Source: Treponema sp. (lineage in GTDB: Bacteria; Spirochaetota; Spirochaetia; Treponematales; Breznakiellaceae). From it: a stretch of DNA of 32,772 nt. The DNA lies in the NCBI GenBank assembly GCA_031288495.1, contig JAITRH010000026.1, positions 1 to 32,772 of the forward strand, read 5' to 3'. A program made the position numbers and the translations under genes. The notes below the pieces were generated by a model that was given only the letters and a program-made list of their open reading frames with translations, did not search any database and was not told the origin of the DNA. Below, piece by piece: positions 26,946 to 32,772 of the stretch; the stretch's first letter is position 1, and each line of letters opens with the position of its first letter.

Positions 26946-28079
26946 TCACCCTTGAACATACGTCCGGGCCACCGGATCGTGGGGGTCTAGTTCCAGGACC
27001 GTGCGGAAAAATCCTGCAGCCTCCTGGGGGTTTCCGGTTTTAAGGGCGAGGATCCCCAGATTGGAAATGATCTTGATGTTTTCAGGCTCTTCCCAAAGGG
27101 CGGTTTCCAGCTCTTTCCGGGCTCCTACCCACTCTCCGCTTTCCATCAAGCAGAGGGCCAGTTCGTTCCTGGTATCGCTCGTATCGCCCCCCAGCTCAAT
27201 GGCTTTTCTAAAGGCCCCGATCCCATCATGCCAACGGCCCAGCTTTCTCAGGCCCCAGCCCAGGAGAAACCAGCCGTTCCAGACCTGAGGATGGCGTTCA
27301 AGAAAATTGCCAATCTTAGCAATCCCCTGAGCCGCCTTATCTTCCCGAATACAATCATAGGCCTCCCGGAACATGGCATCATCCAGGTTATAGGTTTGAA
27401 TTGCCTCCACCATAAGCCTCGCCTGTTCCTGTTTTTCAGGCTCATCTCCCAGCCGCAGATAGGCCTGAAAACATTCCCGGGCCTCTTCAAAGTACCGGTG
27501 CTTCATAAAGAAAAAACCTGCCTTAAAGATCCCCTGGGGAAAGGGAGGGTGGAGATCCAGGAGGGCTTGGTAGGCTTTATAGGCTAAATCCTGCGCTCCG
27601 GCAAGGCCTGTCCGGGTATGGGCCTGTTCTTCCAGAATCAGCGCCCGGTTGAGAAGCAGCGCCGGTAAGCCGGGAAAAAGCCCTTCCAATAGGCCTATAA
27701 TTTCAAGGGCCAGCGCATAATCGCCATTATGCGCCTTGAGCAGGGCCGCCGTGGTAAATTCGGCCAAAATATCCGGCTTAACCGCCAGGACAAAACCTCG
27801 GTAGTACCGGGCATTCCTTCCTTCAGGATCCTCCGCCACTACCCGTATCATGCCGGCGAGGATCATCTCCCAGGATAGTTCCTCCAGATTCAAGACCTCT
27901 ACCCCCGGCGCCAGTTCTACGGGAATCGGTATGGCCGGATCGATGGAGAACCCCTCCCCGGCAGGTCCTGAGGATAGGGTTTCAATCGATCCCCTTAAAG
28001 ACTCAGGGACCGATAAAAACACGATCTTTTCTTTACGGTTTAAAACGGATCGGGTCTCAAGCGGTTTTTCTCTGTTCAT
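26946..28079 (-). CDS. tetratricopeptide repeat protein
   Basis: TPR-like units: WNGWFLLGWGLRKLGRWHDGIGAFRKAIELGGDTSDTRNELALCLMESGEWVGARKELETALWEEPENIKIISNLGILALKTGNPQEAAGFFRTVLELDP. Confidence 0.85.
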   Translation of the reverse strand: MNREKPLETRSVLNRKEKIVFLSVPESLRGSIETLSSGPAGEGFSIDPAIPIPVELAPGVEVLNLEELSWEMILAGMIRVVAEDPEGRNARYYRGFVLAVKPDILAEFTTAALLKAHNGDYALALEIIGLLEGLFPGLPALLLNRALILEEQAHTRTGLAGAQDLAYKAYQALLDLHPPFPQGIFKAGFFFMKHRYFEEARECFQAYLRLGDEPEKQEQARLMVEAIQTYNLDDAMFREAYDCIREDKAAQGIAKIGNFLERHPQVWNGWFLLGWGLRKLGRWHDGIGAFRKAIELGGDTSDTRNELALCLMESGEWVGARKELETALWEEPENIKIISNLGILALKTGNPQEAAGFFRTVLELDPHDPVARTYVQG

Positions 28080-28359
28080 ATAAAATCAGGCATCCTCATG
28101 GTCTTCCTCCTTAATAGGGCCTTAGCCTTAAGCCTATCCATAGAGGAAATAACTTCGTTGATAAGTGTAGTGTATATAAACCGCCGATTCAATGCTCAGG
28201 TTTCCCATGCTTTACCGGATCTAAGATTCCCCACATTGCTGCGGTGGTTTTGCAAGAAACGATTGTATGGCATTTCCTTACCCTGAAGCTTGCAGGAGAT
28301 GCTTGATCCTTTACGGAACACTCGGTTTATCAGACGTGAGTCTTCCTATCCTGAACAAT

Positions 28360-29238
28360 TTAAGGATCACCGGGAGAGGCTTCTTGCGAATCCCCCTGGA
28401 CCAGCACCGTGCTTGAGTCGGTCCGATTAACCGCCCGTACCTGGGTAATATACGTATTGATTCGTATTTTATATTTCATGGGGATAAGATCATCATAAAA
28501 AGACATGCCCATGGCCACCAGGTCCTTTCGGCCTTCGACGGTTTCCGAATGGAGAAATTTCCCTTTTAAGAAATAACTTTCCCGGGGTTCCTCAAAGTCT
28601 ATACGGAGCACCGCCTCTCGATCATTCAAGAAATTGGCAAGCCCCATGATGATGATTTTAGCGCCATAGAACGAAATATCCCGTAATATACACTGCCGCG
28701 GCACCCCCTGAACCGAAACAGCCGTCTCCCTTGAGAGGATACCGAGCATACGCTGGGTTTCATTGGTAATAATGATCCGCTCACCGCGGCGCTTAGAAGT
28801 ACTCTGGGTGTTTGCGGTGGTATCCAGAATCCGTCCCAGCACGCCGATTAAATAATCCGGGGCTTGCTGGACAAATTGCAGCGTCACCATAGCGGTGTCT
28901 TTCGAATTGCCATACGGAATATACCCTACGGATCGGACCGCCACAAAGAAGATTACCGGATCCGCTCCTTCGTTGCCTTTAAAGCAAAACTGAATATTCG
29001 CCCCATTGTTAGCCTCTTGCAGGCTTTGCAGGAACCCTGATTTGGTATTCACCAAGACCTTCACCCGCTGCAGAGAAGCGGCATAAATAATACAGGGCCA
29101 TAACTTCCCCATACATTTCAGGCACACTTTCTTGGTTAAGAGCCCTGTAACCTCAAGTATTTCTTTATTAAAGATTACTTCATTGGTTTTATAACGTTCA
29201 TAATAGGTTATGATCTGTTGCCTACTCAACGCATTCAT
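28360..29238 (-). CDS. PilZ domain protein (predicted c-di-GMP binding)
   Basis: KRRGERIIITNETQRMLGI (RxxxR) ... CILRDISFYGAKIIIMG (DxSxxG) fit the PilZ consensus. Confidence 0.75.
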   Translation of the reverse strand: MNALSRQQIITYYERYKTNEVIFNKEILEVTGLLTKKVCLKCMGKLWPCIIYAASLQRVKVLVNTKSGFLQSLQEANNGANIQFCFKGNEGADPVIFFVAVRSVGYIPYGNSKDTAMVTLQFVQQAPDYLIGVLGRILDTTANTQSTSKRRGERIIITNETQRMLGILSRETAVSVQGVPRQCILRDISFYGAKIIIMGLANFLNDREAVLRIDFEEPRESYFLKGKFLHSETVEGRKDLVAMGMSFYDDLIPMKYKIRINTYITQVRAVNRTDSSTVLVQGDSQEASPGDP

Positions 29239-29246
29239 TATACAGT

Positions 29247-29275
29247 ACTATAAAACGCTTCAAATATACTGTCAA
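29247..29275 (-). promoter_or_regulatory. sigma70-type promoter of the PilZ gene
   Basis: Minus strand TTGACA (29275-29270) - 17 bp - TATAGT (29252-29247), only 8 nt before ATG 29238. Confidence 0.75.
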
Positions 29276-29380
29276 TTATAATAAAGTACAAATTATATAA
29301 ATGAGCGTCTTTTTTAAGAGTTATCGGAGAAAAATGGTAGCTGATCCTCTCTGCCAAGGTACCCTATACTACCGAGACCC

Positions 29381-29770
29381 CTATGCTACAAGCTCAACAA
29401 TCATACCCCCGGGAACTACCGGAACCTGCCGGTAGGGGAGGGGAACCATGCCTGCCCTCCGGCTCTGATAAAGCTGCCGTTCGTATTGCTCGATCAAAGC
29501 ATCTATATGCTCATCGCTACGGAGATCCGGTAAGGGTTCTTTCCTGTGCTTCCTTTCACTTAACTGCTCTATAAGGCAATCGAGAATTTTCAGTTTAGTG
29601 ATGGGGATCCCCTTAACCCCTTCCGGAGCCTGTACCCCGGAAACATGCTTAAATTGAGCATAGATATACTGTACGGGAGCTACGGGTAGGAACATTTTTT
29701 CATCTCTGGACTTACCGATTACATAGCCGGTACTGGCAATAGCGTTTGTATGTACAACAGTATGGATCAT
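29381..29770 (-). CDS. hypothetical protein
   Basis: MIHTVVHTNAIASTGYVIGKSRDEKMFLPVAPVQYIYAQFKHVSGVQAPEGVKGIPITKLKILDCLIEQL...; AGGGGG-like RBS upstream of 29770. Confidence 0.7.
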   Translation of the reverse strand: MIHTVVHTNAIASTGYVIGKSRDEKMFLPVAPVQYIYAQFKHVSGVQAPEGVKGIPITKLKILDCLIEQLSERKHRKEPLPDLRSDEHIDALIEQYERQLYQSRRAGMVPLPYRQVPVVPGGMIVELVA

Positions 29771-29875
29771 CTTATTTCCCCCTGGTTTCACCATAATCCA
29801 CCCGAGGCAGTTTTACCAGAAAAATAATAAGAAAATAAGTAGTTTTATATGATTGGCCTGGGCCTAAACCGCCCC

Positions 29876-31216
29876 CTACCGGGTAGGGGAAAAATTATTG
29901 ATCCGATACCAATCGTTGACCCGTCTTTCCAGGGAGCGCGGGAGGGCTTCCCCGGTTTGCCGGATCCGGTCCCGGAGATAGGGAAGGATGACCTGTTCCT
30001 TGAGGCTGTTCCAATGCTGGGGAAGGATCTGAGGGGGAGCCATGAAATCATCGGGAGGGGTATGTCCCAAGAGACTGGGATAAAACTGGGGAAAAATCTG
30101 TTCCGTAACGGTTCGCAGGGCAGAAAAACCGCTGCCGATACCAAAAAGGGTCTCATGGATCCCTTGATTCCTGCTGATTTCCAGGAGCAGGCGCTGGGTC
30201 TCAGCCTGAAAAAACCATTGGGTAAAGGCGGCAGCGGCCTTCTTTGCCTTTCCCTGCTTATAAATTCCGTAATATACGGTCTCTTCAAAGAGGGGTATGG
30301 TATCTTGTTCTGCGATCCAGCGAAAGTCAAGAATGGCCCGGCTCTCCTGGGTCAGGGTAAAAAAGTCCGTGCTGTTCATGTAGGTGAATAGGATCCGCCC
30401 TGAGGCGGCGAGTTTGGCCGGGGGATCATAGCAGTATTTGAAGACAAACTCATCCTCCGCCTGGATACCGGTATTGGCCTCCCGGGTCCAGTTCCGCAGG
30501 TAGGTGATGGCCTGCTCCAAGGCTTCCGGATCCCAGGCAAGGGGATCCGCCTCCCTAAAAGAGGCATTAAAAAGGGTAGCCGCCACAAAAAGGAATTCAT
30601 CGTTCCACGCAGGGGAAAAGCCCATCCGGGAATAGCTGCCGCTTTGCTCCATATTGTACCCGATCCCCAAGGCTTTGAGTTCCTCAAAGGTAACCGTAAA
30701 GGGGTTTGAGAGTAATGACCCGTTAACCCGGGCAAATACAATGGCAGGGATATTGAAGGCTACCGGAAGGAGGTACTGGTTATTTTCAATATTGCCGAGG
30801 GCCAGGAGCCGGGGATAAAAAGCGGTTTTTGACACCTGCTGCCGGGTAAAAAAACGATTGAGGGGGGTGAACAAGCGGCGGGTCGAGAGGCTTTTCAGCC
30901 AGTTTCCCACCACAATATCTGGGGAGTCGGCGGATTCGGTCAATTTCTGCGCGGGGAATGCATGGTACCGGGTTTCAATCTTATACGGTTCTTGGCTGGA
31001 ATTAAAATATTCCGCATAGAGGGCGAATTCGGGCCTATCGGTCCACAGGATTGCGGTCGTCGGTTCAAAGAAGCGGCAAGACAGGATGCTGACCGCCACC
31101 CAGGGCAGTACCAGCCTGCCGGGGGTAAAGGCTCTCAAGAACCGACCCCCTTTTGAGACCGGCCTAAGCAGGGAGCATCTGCCTAGGTCCTGAGGTCTTG
31201 GAGGGCGAGAGCTCAT
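29876..31216 (-). CDS. extracellular solute-binding (lipo)protein
   Basis: Lipobox-like VSILSC; periplasmic binding-protein style sequence (DSPDIVVGNWLKSLSTRRLFTPLNRFF...KKAAAAFTQWFFQAETQRLLLEISRNQGI). True start may be internal. Confidence 0.75.
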   Translation of the reverse strand: MSSRPPRPQDLGRCSLLRPVSKGGRFLRAFTPGRLVLPWVAVSILSCRFFEPTTAILWTDRPEFALYAEYFNSSQEPYKIETRYHAFPAQKLTESADSPDIVVGNWLKSLSTRRLFTPLNRFFTRQQVSKTAFYPRLLALGNIENNQYLLPVAFNIPAIVFARVNGSLLSNPFTVTFEELKALGIGYNMEQSGSYSRMGFSPAWNDEFLFVAATLFNASFREADPLAWDPEALEQAITYLRNWTREANTGIQAEDEFVFKYCYDPPAKLAASGRILFTYMNSTDFFTLTQESRAILDFRWIAEQDTIPLFEETVYYGIYKQGKAKKAAAAFTQWFFQAETQRLLLEISRNQGIHETLFGIGSGFSALRTVTEQIFPQFYPSLLGHTPPDDFMAPPQILPQHWNSLKEQVILPYLRDRIRQTGEALPRSLERRVNDWYRINNFSPTR

Positions 31217-32127
31217 GAAGCGGTCCAGAGGGAGGCAGGGTATACGCCCCGGGCGGTCAATTCGAGGATACGGTTCACCGCTACGCTCCGGTCTTCCTGG
31301 TAGGTAACCCCAAACCAGTCCGAATCTGCAGGGAGGACCCGGATCTTAAGCAGCTTGTTTTTGATGAACCAATCCGCGGCCATGGGAAGGTAACACTCCT
31401 GCTTCGGCTGCCCTGCGGCGGTCTTGAGAAACTCATGGAAATAACGGCGCAGATCCGGGAAGATCCCCGTGGGAAAGCCCCAGAAGTTCATGGATACCGG
31501 CGTATCCGGGGTAAGTTCCTGCTTTACCCCCTCCGCTGAGGTATTGACAATCCGGCTGCCTTCCCGGGCAATCGCCGTCAGCTCTTGTACCGATGCGAGA
31601 TACCCCTCCTGTATCCTACAGACCCCCCGGGTAACCGTACCCTGGGGGCTCAGGGTTTTTTCCAACCGATAGGGGACGATAGCCCCTTCGCTAACCTGGG
31701 GGGAAGTCAGGTAGGATCCCATTATCTTAAAAGCCCTAAGGCCATAGAAATCATCCGCATTGATCACCGCAAAAGGGGCGTCAATCATAGGGGCGGCGCA
31801 GAGCAGGGCATGACTTGTACCCCAGGGCTTGGTTCTCCCTGCCTGTTTTGCCCGGCTTAAGACCTCCTCGGGAATGAGGCTGTCCAGTTCCTGAAAACAC
31901 AGCTCATAGGGAACAGCGGCCATGCGGCAGAGTATCAGGTTCCTGAAATCCCTTTCAATAGCACGGCGGATGACGAATAGGACCTTTGCAAACCCCGATC
32001 TGAGGGCGTCAAAGACCGAATAGTCCAGAAGCGCCTCTCCTTCCCGGCCGATGCGGTCCACCTGTTTAAGGCCGCCGTAGCGGCTCCCCATACCTGCAGC
32101 TAAAACAACTAATACGGGTCCTGTCAT
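31213..32127 (-). CDS. sugar-phosphate nucleotidylyltransferase-like protein
   Basis: N-terminal VLVVLAAGMGSRYGGLKQVDRIG (NTP transferase LAAGxGSR) and FAVINADDFYG; overlaps the downstream gene by 4 nt. Confidence 0.85.
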   Translation of the reverse strand: MTGPVLVVLAAGMGSRYGGLKQVDRIGREGEALLDYSVFDALRSGFAKVLFVIRRAIERDFRNLILCRMAAVPYELCFQELDSLIPEEVLSRAKQAGRTKPWGTSHALLCAAPMIDAPFAVINADDFYGLRAFKIMGSYLTSPQVSEGAIVPYRLEKTLSPQGTVTRGVCRIQEGYLASVQELTAIAREGSRIVNTSAEGVKQELTPDTPVSMNFWGFPTGIFPDLRRYFHEFLKTAAGQPKQECYLPMAADWFIKNKLLKIRVLPADSDWFGVTYQEDRSVAVNRILELTARGVYPASLWTAS

Positions 32128-32296
32128 TGGTTTACCTCTTTAATACGGGAGGCCGGTTCAACAGGTTCCCTTTGAACCGGCCTCAAAGGTATTTTAATGC
32201 AGTATACCCTCAATGCTCAAGCCCGGTAAAGACCTCCTCAGACAGGGGCGGGCTTTCTCCGGGGCGGGGCCCCTTCTTTATGGGGGGGAGCCGAAA

Positions 32297-32563
32297 CACG
32301 GTCAACAGGGTAAGCACCGTTGTCCCCGGACTAAAGCCCTGAGATTAGGCTGATTGCTACAGATTAAGAGGATAGGGGCGGGGGAAGCAGCGGCACCGTC
32401 AACAGGTTACGGAATTGTGTCCCCTGCGTGCGAACTAACCTTCGACACCCTAAAGCCCCATACCGGTGAAGCGGATGTTTTGGACGAACCAGCAGTGTAA
32501 TCTGGGTAATCGCAGTCCGAGGGGACCTCTTTTGTTTTCTCGCCCCTTACCCTGTTGACCGTG
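32297..32563. repeat. dispersed repeat cluster: partial copy (32297-~32360, +) and MITE-like copy B (32393-32563, -)
   Basis: CACGGTCAACAGGGTAAG (32297-32314) is the exact reverse complement of CTTACCCTGTTGACCGTG (32546-32563). Copy B ends CACCGTCAACAGGTTACGG / CCTTACCCTGTTGACCGTG form about 19-bp TIRs with 16/19 matches. Confidence 0.75.
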
Positions 32564-32587
32564 GGAACCACGCTTCGGGGTTTCGGT

Positions 32588-32772
32588 TTAGTCCCTATAT
32601 GCAATAGGAAATACCAAGCGATCCCGGGAGAGCAGGGTATCCGGGAAAATGGCCTGGGCTTCTTGCAGAAGCTGTTTCAGATTGTACTCGGTATACCGGG
32701 GGCTGTAGTGAATCAGGGCGAGCTTTTTCACCTGAGCTGCCGCGGCAATCCGGGCGGCCTGTTGGGCGGTCA
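32588..32772 (-). CDS. rnz: ribonuclease Z, C-terminal part (runs off window end)
   Basis: Minus strand reads TAQQAARIAAAAQVKKLALIHYSPRYTEYNLKQLLQEAQAIFPDTLLSRDRLVFPIAYRD*; matches the RNase Z C-terminus (HxSxRY, EAxxIFPNT). Confidence 0.85.
   Translation of the reverse strand, partial: TAQQAARIAAAAQVKKLALIHYSPRYTEYNLKQLLQEAQAIFPDTLLSRDRLVFPIAYRD

Noticed and set aside
1-32772. tRNA/rRNA genes
   Set aside because: No convincing T-arm/acceptor combinations or rRNA signature stretches seen by eye; tRNAscan/Infernal not available.

Overview
The window is a bacterial chromosomal segment. Gene content and protein style (outer-membrane/secreted proteins, FecR protein, cache-HAMP cyclases, LEA-type lipoprotein) look spirochaete/Treponema-like; this is inference, since no database search was run. 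Well-supported genes: birA, a DksA/TraR zinc-finger protein, a HEAT-repeat protein, a LEA-type lipoprotein, aroF-tyrA (DAHP synthase, prephenate dehydrogenase), a long + strand cluster (three outer-membrane/secreted proteins, two tandem class III nucleotidyl cyclases, a FecR protein), a sugar ABC operon (binding protein plus two permeases), valS plus a SpoT-like HD hydrolase, a TPR protein, a PilZ protein, an orphan binding protein with a nucleotidyltransferase, and the 3' part of an RNase Z gene. Main observation: the two tandem cyclases have complementary active-site losses. The upstream one lacks both metal-binding Asp residues but keeps Asn/Arg. The downstream one keeps both Asp residues but has Ser in place of the Asn. 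This is the C1/C2 logic of mammalian adenylyl cyclases and predicts an obligate two-gene heterodimer. Other notable signals: an 18-copy 22-bp palindromic tandem array, a 21-bp repeat ORF open on both strands, a dispersed MITE-like palindromic repeat family, a promoter-ORF-terminator leader upstream of aroF, a predicted leaderless PilZ mRNA, and an exact 28-nt aroF match in an intergenic region.
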